Positions 33,166 through 45,200 of a DNA stretch of 64,000 nt are shown here, in pieces (position 1 is the stretch's first letter; the number at the start of each line of letters is the position of its first letter). The translations under genes were made by a program, and so were the position numbers. The notes below the pieces were generated by a model that saw only the letters and a program-made list of their open reading frames with translations, was not told the origin of the DNA and made no database searches. Source of the stretch: Strigamia acuminata (lineage: Eukaryota; Arthropoda; Chilopoda; Geophilomorpha; Linotaeniidae); the NCBI GenBank assembly GCA_949358305.1, contig OX442317.1, forward strand, positions 3,414,186-3,478,185, given 5' to 3'.

Positions 33166-34327
33166 ATATTTCTCGCAATTCCAAACGATGGCTTCACTGC
33201 ACGGCAGCCAAATCCTCCTCCTCTAATTTGCACACGACGACCCTGCAAATGATGAAAGAATGCGTGTTGCGCTTTTTATATCGGCCCACAAGTGTGCCGA
33301 ATTCAAATTTGCACGTAAACCTAATAATGCTTGTTTTCAAAATTCAAATTTCCAAATAAAAACAGCACAAACAAACAAATTGCCACTCTCAATTTGCCAC
33401 AAATTTTTGTCAAACATTTTAAATTCAACCTCAACTTACCATTCAAAACAAATCCACCTCAAAGTTTTAACACACTAAAAATTAAGAAAAGAAAATAAAA
33501 CACATTATCAATATTAAAACACCAAATTACGCATATAAATCCGTCCAGTGGTTTCGTCGACCCAAGATGTCCTCCCTGCTCCCTTCCAACGAGTGTCGAC
33601 TAATGACCGGGATCCAATCCAAAACTTCCCTCGCCCGCTGGGAAAACAAACGCGCAAACAAATCTGGCAACTCCCCGAAATGTGAACGAACCAAGGGAAT
33701 GCACCCACGGCCCCGTCATGCCCGCCACCGTCAACATGCCCGTCCAAAGCAGGGCCCTCAACTCGAAGCACATCCCGAAAAGCCACCCTGACTAAGCTTG
33801 ACTCCCCGTAAACACGAACGAACCAAGGGAATGCACCCACCGGGACTAGGCCATGTCCGCGACAGGGCCCTCAACTGGAAGCATGTCCCTAAAGGAGCCT
33901 TCCCCTTCGCGACGACCCCCCAGCTCACGGACAAATGCAAGAAATAACACAGGTAAATCGCTTTCGCCCTGATTGCAAAAGGACACAGCGGGGGCCCCAT
34001 GGTGAGGGTTGTTCCTCCTGGGCTGAACCAGTTGTCAATGAGTTTGAAAGAATTAGCCTGGTTTTTCCTGCACTTGCCGAAATCTAATTCTAATGCCTAG
34101 CCTTAAATTTAATCAGGACAATTTCTTTTTAATTCCCCAGTCACCAGTCGACTATTGGAGAAGAATGTACGTGCGCGTGGATTTGAATTGCATGCTGTTC
34201 GGGACAGACAAGGAAATAAAATTAGCAAACATTTTCATTTGGATGTAAACGATAAAAATGTTTGACAAAACTTGTGGCAACGATTTTCAAGAAATAAAAC
34301 ATTTAAAAACAATAATAATTCATGTAT

Positions 34328-34700
34328 TTAGTCGTGTTTTTGTTTGTGCAACGACGCTTGGAATCCAATGTGGCTGTGCTGGTGAAACAACTTGCAGCGT
34401 GCATTCTCTAAGAAAATAATAATGGCGGTATTTTTAAATTTATTTTGTTGTAAATTCTTAATTTTGGAAATTGTACTCACCCAAATACATTGTGACGTTG
34501 AGCAAACTCCAGTTTCCATCGTGGATGGACAAAGATTGAGTTTTAAAATATCCACCAATGCCGTAGCTGACGACCATGACGCCGCGCCAGTCTTCTTCCC
34601 ACAATCCAATCTGATCCTCACGAAATTCCATCTGTTGGAAGAAGCCTGTACCATTCGAATAAATATTAAAGCGTCGTTTAGATTTATTTGGTGGTCTGCG
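34328..34700 (-). CDS. last two exons of an unidentified - strand gene
   Basis: Exon 34481-34700 (acceptor CTGCAG, donor GTGAGT) and terminal exon 34328-34407 (acceptor TTCTTAG, stop TAA) join in frame. The reading is rich in Trp, Tyr and Gly (LWEEDWRGVMVVSYGIGG, then DGNWSLLNVTMYLG) and ends in a His/Lys-rich tail. A second frame is also open through most of the larger exon. A possible upstream exon at about 35038-35140 would join to that other frame, so the reading chosen here is a judgement. No family is recognised. The 5' exons are not found and may have been displaced. Confidence 0.4.
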
Positions 34701-35276
34701 CTGCAGTGAAGCGAAGGCGGAGTTTGTTTTCAAGTGTTTATTTGTAAATATAAACAAATATTCGAGTTATTTATTTTGTCTAATCATTGTATTCCAAAAT
34801 ATACATCAAAAGCTGGAAATTATGTCATGTTTTGTTGATGATTTTAATATTTCACTAAATAATCAGACAAGAATTTTGCTTCTTGCTTTAATTGACGATT
34901 AAAAGCTCAATTTAAAAATCAGACTTGCAAACAAAACTAAATCATTCTACGCAGCTATGGTTTTATTAAAAATTAAAAATACCGTGATTCATTAAATCAT
35001 ATCCTAAAATATTGTAGAAATTTGAAAAAAGTACTTACTAATATGCATTTTGAACATTAGGAAACTTCATTACCGAGCTGGATGAGATGGATGGCTTAGA
35101 ATTAAATTGCTGCCAATGGCGACGAGATTTGTTTTCAGCCTGCTTGTAAAAAAAATCTTCCAACAATCTTCCAACAATCTTCCAACAATCTTCCAACAAT
35201 CTTCAAACGACTTTTCAATGACCTTCTAACGACCTTTTTGTAACTACAACTAACTTACACCGTATAAGCAAGGGCT

Positions 35277-35628
35277 GTCCAACTATCTTGGGCAATAAAT
35301 GGCGCCAAACTTGATTTTTATACTGTTTGATCGATCAACATAGCTTGAAACTGACGTGCAAGTCAAACAAACGTATACAAAACAATACCGCAAAGCATCG
35401 CTTCCACGGGCGATAAACCGGTCCTTCCCAAAGCATAATCACCATCAAGAGGGATTTTAACTCCCGATTCATTACAACTTAGAAACATAGATGGCGCCAC
35501 CGTTTTAAGACTAATTATCCATATTTTCGTCGTCAAAAATTTAAAATGTAATTAAAACAAAAATGTTACAATAAATATGCTTTATGAAAATCCAATTTCA
35601 AACTTTTTAATATCGCACAGAATAAAAT
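35277..35628. repeat. direct repeat, second copy
   Basis: See the copy at 32693. Just upstream, at 35150-35215, is a short tandem of CAATCTTCCAA units. Nothing else is recognised between 34705 and 35780. Confidence 0.75.
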
Positions 35629-37308
35629 ATAAATTTCAAAATATTAATCATTTTAAATTTTATTTCTGTACATTAAACACTCAGTTTGGTTATTTATATT
35701 ACCACTCACATGCACCCAATTGCTTAATCTCTTAAAAATGTTTGAAAACGTTTAATTTGTTCATTGATCGTTGTCTCGATTAGTTATTTCTCCTTCAAAT
35801 CCGGTATTGGGTAGTCCTTTAGTAAACCGTAATCCACAGCACTGGTCGCAGCATAATTCTTCTGGTGGCCATCGAGGATCGAGTGTTTATTAGCCATCAA
35901 TAATTTCTCCAGTTTTAGAAAAGGTAATTCAAACATTAGACAAAATGGAACAGATATCGCATACGACGAAATGAGAATTCCAAAATAAATAAACATCTAC
36001 AATAAAAATAAAAATTAATAAACAGCAATAATTCTACAAAATAAACAACACTCACGGCTATCCACAAATCATAACTGAGTGTACTCTGCCTCGATCTATA
36101 AAACATTATCAACAAATTATAATGTAAAATGAAAACACAATACGTTAATCGTCCTAGTGGAAGAAAAACTCGCCAAGACAAAACTGAATCGACGTAACCT
36201 AAAACAAACTTTTCTTTACTTTCCGCCACATTACGCTGAATAATATCGTTTCAATACCTCCGTAACCCCACTTGCACGCCAATACTATCCAAGCAATGCC
36301 AGCTGCCCAGGCCGTCCTCGACAACGCGCTGTACAAACATCTTTCCACTATCGATGGACTGGTGCCACTCGACATAAACTCGGACAATCCAAACAGCACA
36401 CTGAGGTTGCAGACCGTCGCAACCAGCCACCCAACTAATGCCACTTTCTGCCAAAGCAAGATTTTAACCATCAAACATCTAATCATCTAAAATTAAAAAC
36501 CTTGTTCATAAAAGACGGCGCCTCGTTCATTTTGGCTAACACATATCCAGTCATTAATCCAACCACATAAGGCCCGCCTCGAGAATATGCTTGAGTGTAT
36601 ATTAAGTTGAAGTGTTGGGCTAGTTTGTGCACGGAACTAAAGCAAAGAAAACCGAAATTAAATTATATTGGAACTTAATTATTCATTAATTACTTACTGG
36701 AATGGAAAAAAGATTGAGGTTGCAGGTAGATCGTAAAAATAAGTAACTAATGCATCGATAAGTGCAGAACTAACAACTATCGCGGCAGCAATTCCAAATC
36801 CACATTTTTTCTGCCTATAAAAAAAAAAAAAAAAATCCTTCAAAATTAGCATGTATTCTGCAATACTGAAGTTTTTAATTATTTTTTGTCGAAACATAAA
36901 ACTTACCTGAACAAGGAGTACAAAATTATTGGGGCAATAAGGTATAACTGCATATCAACAGCTAGAAACCAGCAATGTGCTTGACACTATAACACAATAA
37001 CACATTTTTACCAATTTTAGTAGACTGCCGCAATTAAATTCTATTATATTCACCACTGCGTCAAGATTGAATATGTTTGATACATACAGTAGATTAAGCC
37101 ACCAATTCTCTTTGCAGAATCCAGACCTTTCTACAACTTCGGGCCAACGTGGTCCAGAACCGAGAAATGGTAACAAACCAGCAACAATGCCAATTATAAT
37201 TGCATAAACTGGAGTGAGTCTACAATTTAGTATATATAATAATAAAAATACACAATATAAATGCACTTTACCTTAAATATCGATGAAAGCAGTAAACAAA
37301 ATAATTAA

Positions 37309-38109
37309 CGCCGTGGCTATTCTTACGTACGTACGTAAAAATAGCGTATTGGCTATTCTTACGTACGTACGGAATACGGGCATACGTTTGGGCTTTCACG
37401 CAGGAAAGCCCAGGATTGGCCCCTGAAAAAGTGTATATTTTTACGTACGTACGTAAGAATAACCAATGGGCTATTCTCACGTACGTACGGAACAAAATTC
37501 CTCACTTATGTACGGAACAGAACGTAAACAAAATAAACCACACAGATAAATAAAACAAGCTAAATTTTAATGGAATTTTGAACCAGAACATAACAAAACG
37601 CACAGTACAGTACCGTACCAAAACAAAATCAAACAAATTTTTTATTTTTAATGCCTTTTATATTTACTTCATTTCTAATTAAGCATGTGGAGCATTCAAT
37701 CATGAATTTATGCTTATTCAGAAACGAAGTAAATGTAAAAGAAATTAAAAATAAAAATTTTGTTTGCAAAAGGCGTTTATTTTACTCACTTGTCAGATTT
37801 GGTGACGCTGATCCGAGTTTGGAGTTGTTTCTTTTTCTGTTTTTGTCTGTTTTTGTTTGATTTTGTTTAGGTACGGTACTGTACGTTTTGTTATAATCTG
37901 GTTCATAATTTCATTAAAATTTAGCTTATTTTATTTATCTGTGCGGTTTGTTTTGTTTAAATTTTGTTCCGTACGTTGCGGTAGGTGAGAATTTTTCTTT
38001 TGTGCGTACGTGAGAATAACGTGCCCTTACAGGGGCGGCTATTCTCACGTACGTACGTGAAAATAGCGTACGGCTATTCTTACGTACGTACGTAAGAATA
38101 TCCTCGGCC
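37309..38109. mobile_element. foldback DNA element (801 bp) inserted in nrf-6-like copy 2 exon 8
   Basis: Both ends carry GCTATTCTTACGTACGTACG-type sequence in inverted orientation, and the two halves are inverted repeats of each other over about 250-350 bp (for example GGTACGGTACTGTACGTTTTG on the right and its complement on the left). It is flanked by a 9-bp duplication AATAATTAA (37300-37308 and 38110-38118). nrf-6-like copy 3 has the empty site (AATAATTAAAT near 43848). A 9-bp duplication fits Mutator-like elements; no transposase is encoded. Confidence 0.9.
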
Positions 38110-39121
38110 AATAATTAAATCCCGTGCTGCCAACTTTATTGAAGAACAGGTAAGCGACCAGTAAACCACTAAATAAAGAGTTATCACTTAAGATAGAAAT
38201 ACGAGGGGGATCTGCCCATCGGAAGATAATTCCAGTTACTTTTTGGGCACATATACACATAGAAATAACGCTTCAATTCGTTACCTCATGCAGAAGAAGG
38301 TGTCTACTGGAACGGTCCCATTTAAAATGATCTGAGCTAGAATACTGTTTTTCAATTTCGTTAATTCATTGAGGTTATCTGTTTAGAAGACATATGAGTC
38401 AAATTAAATCCATTAAATGAAGATTCATTGTGCCCACTCACTCCAAGGCTTCTCCAAAGAAGAACTGAATGTATGTAGTAAGATAATCCAGGCCATACTG
38501 AGGAATTTCAGTCCATGTAAGCGTCCAATTCCGTCTTTCTGGTCCGTTGAAAACAATGTACAGCCGTTTGAAAAGACGGAAAAGCAAACTAATCCGGAAG
38601 TACAAACTGCAAAAATAAAAGTGTCACACTTTGGACTAAGTTTCTGGTATTTCTAACTTACTTTGTTTCAAGTTGTTTGGTGGCACTTTTTCTCCCGTTA
38701 AATCTTCAGTTTTCATACGAAACCAAGGAACTACTTCCAAAAGAGTTCCCACTATGACCAAGATAGTAAATATTGTCAGTATGATACTGGATAATATTGA
38801 GAAAAATATAAAGTTTAACATTAAAAAAAATTTTTTTCTTCTAAATTTCATACATTATTACAATGGCAGATGAATCCAAATGTTGCAGTGAAGACGTTTG
38901 ACAACTTAGAGATGTAACTTTAGCATTCTGGTTTAGATCTACAGCACAATTCAATTTTATGCAAAATTTATTCGAAATTTATCCTTCAAAGTGCACTTAA
39001 AGCATGTAAGAAAGTGGTTACTTCATCAGCTAAACATACTGATGGCACACAAATCCCCACACTAACTGTAGAGTTGGGTAAATATGAATGAAAATCCTGA
39101 AGAACCAAAACCAAAAACGGA

Positions 39122-40543
39122 GTTACTTTAGAATAGGGCCCGCTTCGGAACGGGCCCAAAATTTCCTTACTTACCAAACAAACCCTCCTGAGTCCGAAAA
39201 TGACGCTCAAAAATGTCGGAAATAAACCTAACCTTAACCTAACCTAACCTGGCCTAGCCTATCCGAATTTATCGCTCACGCAGAAATACAAGCTGAAATT
39301 GCACTGAATACTTAAAAAAGTCATCCGAATTTATCGCCCACGCAGAAATACAAGCTGAAACTACTCTGAATACCTAAAAATGTCATCCGAATTTATCGCC
39401 CACGCACAAATACAAGCTGAAACTGGACGGAATACCTCAAAAACTCAAACCTGACCCTAACCTAACCCAACCCTAACCCAACCCTAACCCAACCCTAACC
39501 CAACACTAACCCAACACTAACCCAACACTAACCCAACACTAACCCAACACTAACCCAACACTAACCCAACCCAACACTAACCTAGCCTTAACCTAAACTA
39601 AGGATAGGCAGGGCCAGGTTAAGTTATGTTAAAGTTAGGTTCATTTCCGACACTTTGTGGTGATCTCAAAATATTCACCAACTTAGAAGATAAAATTAAT
39701 TGTCTTCTAATTAATTTGACTGTGGCACACGCCAAGTCAGATCATGTGACCGAGGGGAGAAATCCTCTCTAGGCACATATCACCCCAGGTTGTCCGGGGG
39801 TGAAGACGGTTATTAACCGTTATGGTGCAATATGGTGTAATAACCACTAGTTGCACCCGTTTGAGCGCAGGTTTTCTGCGCAATATTGGAGCGTGCCGGG
39901 CTCGCGCCCTCGCTTCAATCGGGACTCTGAAAATAAACACACAACCACAAACATCACTGCTCTTTCCTCTGAATTAGTATTGATAGTGGACTCGTGTTCT
40001 TCAGTTTCATCAACCAAAGCACAAAGCCAGCAATCTCGCTTGAATTAGCCACCGCCATCGTACGAGAGCCGGACGCCTACAGCAGTCAACCACCGCCACC
40101 GAGCCGTCGCACGAGCTGTAGAAGAAACCCACGAGAACCATCGTCTTCGACCATCGTTCGTGAGTTTGTAAACGAGGACATTCGCCTTCGTCTAACAACT
40201 TCGAGTTGTTTAAGCGCCATTTTGACGCTTTTAGCTTGCAACAGTCGTTGTAAGCCCTTCCATTGTTTCACACTCATTATTTTAACTAGTCATTGTAAAT
40301 TAAGCCGAATAAATATATTGTGTCATTTTTTATACTATAAACTGTCCTTTTATTTCTCCTTAAACTTAACCCTAGATAATTTTAAGGCCGCGATATAAGT
40401 CTATTTTAGCATTCACCTGCGATTTCCACTTGATTTATTAGAAATTAAGTGTGATATAACCCGGATCGCAGCAACTTTTGAGTGTCATTTTTGGACTCAG
40501 GAGGGTTTGGACCCATTCTGAAGTGGGCCCTATTCTAACGTAC
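39122..40543. mobile_element. composite 1.4-kb insertion with about 90-bp inverted ends, in intron 2 of nrf-6-like copy 2
   Basis: The left end has TTAGAATAGGGCCCGCTTC, then CCCTCCTGAGTCCGAAAATG. The right end carries the complement of both blocks in mirrored order. Inside are three 60-bp tandem units (ATCCGAATTTATCGCCCACG type, 39256-39436) and a CCTAACCC-rich simple repeat (39437-39600). A moderately GC-rich segment (39720-40430) starting TGTGGCACACGCC may be a nested LTR. No transposase was found. Intact copies lack this insertion. Confidence 0.7.
39437..39600. repeat. telomere-like CCTAACCCAA simple repeat
   Basis: Units such as CCTAACCCAAC, near CCTAACCTAACCT at 39228-39250, resemble the arthropod telomere motif TTAGG on the opposite strand. 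It sits inside the composite insertion, so it is interstitial and not a chromosome end. Confidence 0.8.
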
Positions 40544-41511
40544 ACCCCCAAAAACAAATTTCAAGTCATCTTTAATTGGTAGTTTTATAGAAACCATAGT
40601 TTTAATTCAAATTCATTTAAAGAAAAATGTGAATTTGATCCTATCAAATGTCACTGTAAATGTCATGAAAAATGCCAGACAAAATATAATCCCGATCATT
40701 GAGAATTGAGATGTAGAAAATAGAGTATACAGTAAACTTCTTAAATAAATTACTTATTTACCTGAATGCTTTTAGTGTTATTCATCAATATGTCGATTAA
40801 ACAGTACTGAGGTTTCAATTCTGAATGTTGTATCTGTAAACACTCATCGTAACTACCGGGCCAAAAGAATACATTTCCTTGTTGAATGCCAGCAGGAAGC
40901 AAATCCATTGAATCCCACACTGAAACCCAATTTAATAAATATTTACCACAACAAAAATTAATAAATAAAAATAAATAACTTACTTTGAACGGCCCAAGGT
41001 TCACTCGATGCCAAATCGTGCAAATACGAAAGTAGACTAGTTTTACATGAATCACTGATTTTTGTTTTCTGCAGAAACGATATTCCTATGGAGATTTCTC
41101 GGCGGAAAAACCTAAGCCATTCATCGAATGCCTCGGAACCCGAAGCCGTGGTGGATTGCTTATCCGCCGCATTCAAACCTCTTCCAGTGAATACAAACAA
41201 TAGAAATAGATGAAGGAAAAATTGCCAATTTTTCCCGTTCATTTTCAACGTTTTTTAAAGTGCACGCAGAGCCGTTTCGCCTATTTGAAATCAAAATCGC
41301 ATAACCGGAAACTTCTCTTTATATTTCTACGTCATTTTACCGGATAAGATGTTGGTGAACTATCAAAAATGCCGAGATGGCGAACCTTTAAATCTGGTTG
41401 TGAATCACCGTCTAAATTAAAATTAATTGATCTAATTTTTCCTCGTGGAAAAAAATGTTTTAATTTTCTTTTCTCATTCTTTTTACTGAGATATTGAAGT
41501 TTAAATTTGAA

Positions 41512-41610
41512 ATATGACGTTTTCTAAAACAAAATATGTCCAGAAGGTCAAAAATGCTTTCTGAATCAAGTCCAGTGTGAGGTACACATGGAAGGACAGA
41601 GTAAATAACA
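41512..41610 (+). pseudogene. antistasin-like last-exon relic
   Basis: AATATGTCCAGAAGGTCAAAAATGC and on matches exon 9 of the antistasin-like copies, with the acceptor lost and a frame break. It is what remains of the partner of nrf-6-like copy 2, lying head-to-head with it as in other pairs. The 3' flank (TTCAACCAAATTAACTTG) is also conserved. Confidence 0.75.
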
Positions 41611-41867
41611 ATGTGATTCTGTTCAACCAAATTAACTTGCAATAAATTGAATAAAATCATCTAAAGTTGTTACAATCAGCTAAAAACTACGCATGTGATA
41701 TTAAATTTTTTTATGTTGAATAGCACAGACAAAACTTTGCCTTCAATTATCGTAATGATAGAAAAGTCACAAAAGACTTACCAAGGCAGAATGTCGGCCA
41801 GATTCCAGTTAGATAAAAAAAAACGTTTCATTCCGACTTAACTAATTGTTTCGTCGTCCTTTCCAGA

Positions 41868-41985
41868 CTAACCGTCGCAGATCACGCGCTACCATGTGCA
41901 CGAGGTGACGTACAACATGCATTGCCCGAAAACCCTGAAATCTACACGTAATAGCATCGAAATCTCATCCAATTTAATTAATTCT
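41868..41985 (+). pseudogene. relic of the 3' end of the four-pass membrane protein gene
   Basis: Similar to 13408-13520: GACGTACAACATGCATTGCC matches the original's GACATACAACATGCCCTGCC, followed by CCTGAAATCTACACG and the TAATTAATTCTAA after the stop. It is truncated and out of frame. Its position just 3' of nrf-6-like copy 3 reproduces the order seen at 13.5-14 kb, so the duplication unit began inside that gene. Confidence 0.75.
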
Positions 41986-42275
41986 AACTTGTAAGTTACA
42001 AATTTCATTTAATATGTCAGTAGCATGCTGTAAATTTGTTAATATTAAACTCAATAACTGCTATATAACGTGTGAAATTAGGAAATAAGCGCAGAATGGG
42101 ATGTACAGTACGAGTTTGGCGTGAGATCTAGCCAATTTGGAATCTGGATTTCAAACCGTTAAAAATTTAAAATTTTATTTCTAAACATTAACCACTGTCA
42201 GTTTGACTGTTTATATTACAACTCGCATGCACAATCGCACAACTTGTTAAAAATGTTTGTGAACGTTCAATTTCC

Positions 42276-45200
42276 TCATTGATCCTTGCCTTCATTAGTC
42301 ACTTCTTCTTCAAATCCGGCATTGGGTGTCCCCTCTAATCCACTCGTTGATACGCTGCAGTCCACAGCACTAGTCGCCGCATAACTCATCTGCTGATCAC
42401 CGATGATTGACTGTTTATCAGCCATCAATAATTTCTCCAGTTTCAGAACGGGTAATTCAAACAGTAGACAAAATGGCACCGACAACGCATACGACGAAAA
42501 GAGAATTCCAAAATAAATAATTAACTATAATAAAAACGAAACAAATAAACAAACAACAGCAATTATTTTACCAAAATAATCCAAACTCACGGCTATCCAA
42601 ATATTATAACTGAATGTACTTTGCCTCGATGTATAAAACATTACCAACATGTTGTAATGTAAAATGTAAGCGCAATACGTCAATCTTCCCAGTGGAAGAA
42701 AAATTCTCAAAGACAAAACTGAATCGACGGGTCCTAAAACAAACTTTTCTTTACTTTCCACCGCATTACGCTGAATAATATCGTTTCAATACCTCCGTAA
42801 CCCCATTTGCACGCCAATACTATCCAAGCAATGCCAGCTGCCCAGGCCGTCCTCGACAACGCGCTGTAGAAACATCTTTCCACTAACGATGGACTGGTGC
42901 CACTCGAAATAAACTCGAACAATCCAAACAGCACACTGAGGTTACAGACCGTCGCAACCAGCCACCCGACTAACGCCACTTTCTGTCAAAGCAAGATTTT
43001 AACCATAAAATATCTAATTATCTAAAATTAAAAACCTTGTTCATAAAAGAGGGCGCCTCCTTCATTTTGGCTAACACGTATCCAGTCATTAGTCCAAGCA
43101 CGTATGGCCCGCCTCGAGAATATGCTTGAATATATATTAACTGGAAGTACTGGATTTGTTTGTCCGTGGAACTAAAGCAAAAACAAACCAAGATTAAATT
43201 AAATTAGTAATTAATTAATTACTTACTCGGATTGCAAAAGGATTGAGGTTGCAGGAAGATCATAAAAGTAAGTAAGTAATGCATCGATTAGTGTAGAACT
43301 AATAAACACAGCGGCAGCAATTCCAAATCCCCATTTTTTCTGTCTGAAAAGAAAACAAGCGTCCAAAATCAACATGTACCCTGCAATACTAAAGCTTTTA
43401 ATTATTTGTTGAACTTACTTGAACAAGGAGTACAAAATTATTGGAGCAATAAAGTATAACTGTATATCAACAGCTAGAAACCAGCAATGTGGTTGGCACT
43501 TAAACAAAATACATTTTTACCAATTTTAGTAGAATGCTTCAATTAAATTCTGCTATATTCACCATTTCGTCCAGTTTGAATATGTTTGATACATACAGGA
43601 GATTAAGCCACCAATTCTCTTTGCAGAATTCAGACATTTCTACAACTTCGGACCAACGTGGTCCATAACCAAGATATGGTAACAAACCAGCAGCAATGCC
43701 AATTATAATAGCATAAACAGGAGTGATTCTACCATATCATAATTAAAGTTAATTAAAATAATTAATAAAACCAAATTAAAATTAAAAAACTAAAAAGACA
43801 CGATATAAATGCATTTACCTTAAATATCGATGAAAGCAGTGAACGAAATAATTAAATCTCGTGCTACCAACTTTCTTGAAGAACACATAAGCGACCAGTA
43901 AACCACTAAATAAAGATATACCACTTAAGATAAGAAGGAATATATATATATATATACGCACACACAGGGCTAACTGGGCTGTAGCCCAGGGGTGCCGGGC
44001 AGAGAGGGGCTCTGGGCAGAAAGGAGTGCCAGGCAGAGAAGGGGGTCAGGCAGAGAAGGGTGCCGAGCGCCTCCTAGAAAGTCTTCATGAGTTTCAAATA
44101 TAAGCTGAACTTGTAGACCCCTTCCTACACATTGTTGATAGTGTGTAAAACATACAGTGCCACAGGTCAGGGGCGCCAAAAATGCATTTTTTTAAATTAC
44201 CACAAGGAGCAAGGGGCGCCTGATTTTCTTAAGCCCAGGGCGCAGAAAAGTGTTAAGACGGCCCTGCGTACACACAATTCATTACCTCATGTAGTAGAAG
44301 GTGTCCACTGCAACGTTCCCATTTAAAATGATCTGAGCTAGAAAACTGTTTTTCAATTTCGTTAATTCATTGATGTTATCTGTTTAGAAGACATGTGTCA
44401 AATTAAATCCAATAAATAAAGCTTCTTTGTGCCCACTCACTCCAAGTTTTATTCAAAGAAGTACTGAATGTATGTAGTAAGATAATCCAGGCCATACTGA
44501 GGAATCTCAGTCCATGTAAGCATCCAATTCCGCCTGCCTGGTCCGTTGAAAATAATGTACTGCCATTTGAAAAAGCAGAAAAGCAAACTAATCCCGACTT
44601 ACAAACTGCTAAAATAAAATAAAAACTGTCACACTTAAAACCAAGTTTCTGGTATTTCCGACTTACTTGGTTTGAAATTGTCACTTTCCCTTGTTGAATC
44701 TCCAGTATAAACACGAAACCAAGGAACTACTTCCAAAAGTGTTCCCACAATGACCAAGATAGTAAATATTGTCAGTATGATACTGGATAATATTGAAAAA
44801 AATTAAAGTTTAAGCAGGATGTACCCAAGATAATTTTTTTTAATGTTGTACATTATTACTATGGCAGATATATCCAGATGTTTCAGTGAAGAGGTTTGGC
44901 AACTTACAGATGTAACTTCTGCATTCTGATTTAGATCTACAGCACAATTCAATTTTATAAAAACGCATTCAAAATTTATCGTTTAAAGTGCACTTACAAG
45001 CACGTAAAAAAGTGGTTATTTCTTCAGCCAAACATGCTGATGGCACACAAATTCCTACACTAACTGTAGAGTTGGGTAAATATAAACTTAAATCCTAAAA
45101 AGTCAAAAACTAAATTCAATGCATCCATAATTTGGAAATTGAACCCAGTGTTAAGGGTCAAATTGGGTCCCATTTAAAACCCCACTAAATTTCCTTGGAT

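Larger units (their letters stand above)
35784..41242 (-). pseudogene. nrf-6-like copy 2, disrupted
   Basis: All 15 exons are present in order and mostly in frame: exon 1 40984-41242, exon 2 40762-40919, exon 3 39000-39096, and so on to exon 15 ending at 35784. The signal peptide, NRF domain and acyltransferase-3 membrane region (LKFLSMAWIILLH, RGGPYVVGLMTGY) are conserved. Three lesions stand out. An 801-bp foldback element sits inside exon 8 (37309-38109). The donor of exon 3 has lost its G (CATGCTT|TAAGTG near 38999, versus GTAAGTG in copies 1 and 3). Intron 2 is swollen to 1.7 kb by a repeat-laden insertion. The otherwise good frame suggests recent loss; this haplotype may be null while others are functional. 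Confidence 0.85.

Noticed and set aside
33514-34000. GC-rich ORFs on both strands around 33.5-34.0 kb
   Set aside because: Open frames exist on several strands and contain an internal duplication (GAACGAACCAAGGGAATGC); no splice-consistent or family-like reading was found.
39437-39600. Chromosome end (telomere)
   Set aside because: The repeat is short, imperfect and embedded within an intron with genes on both sides.
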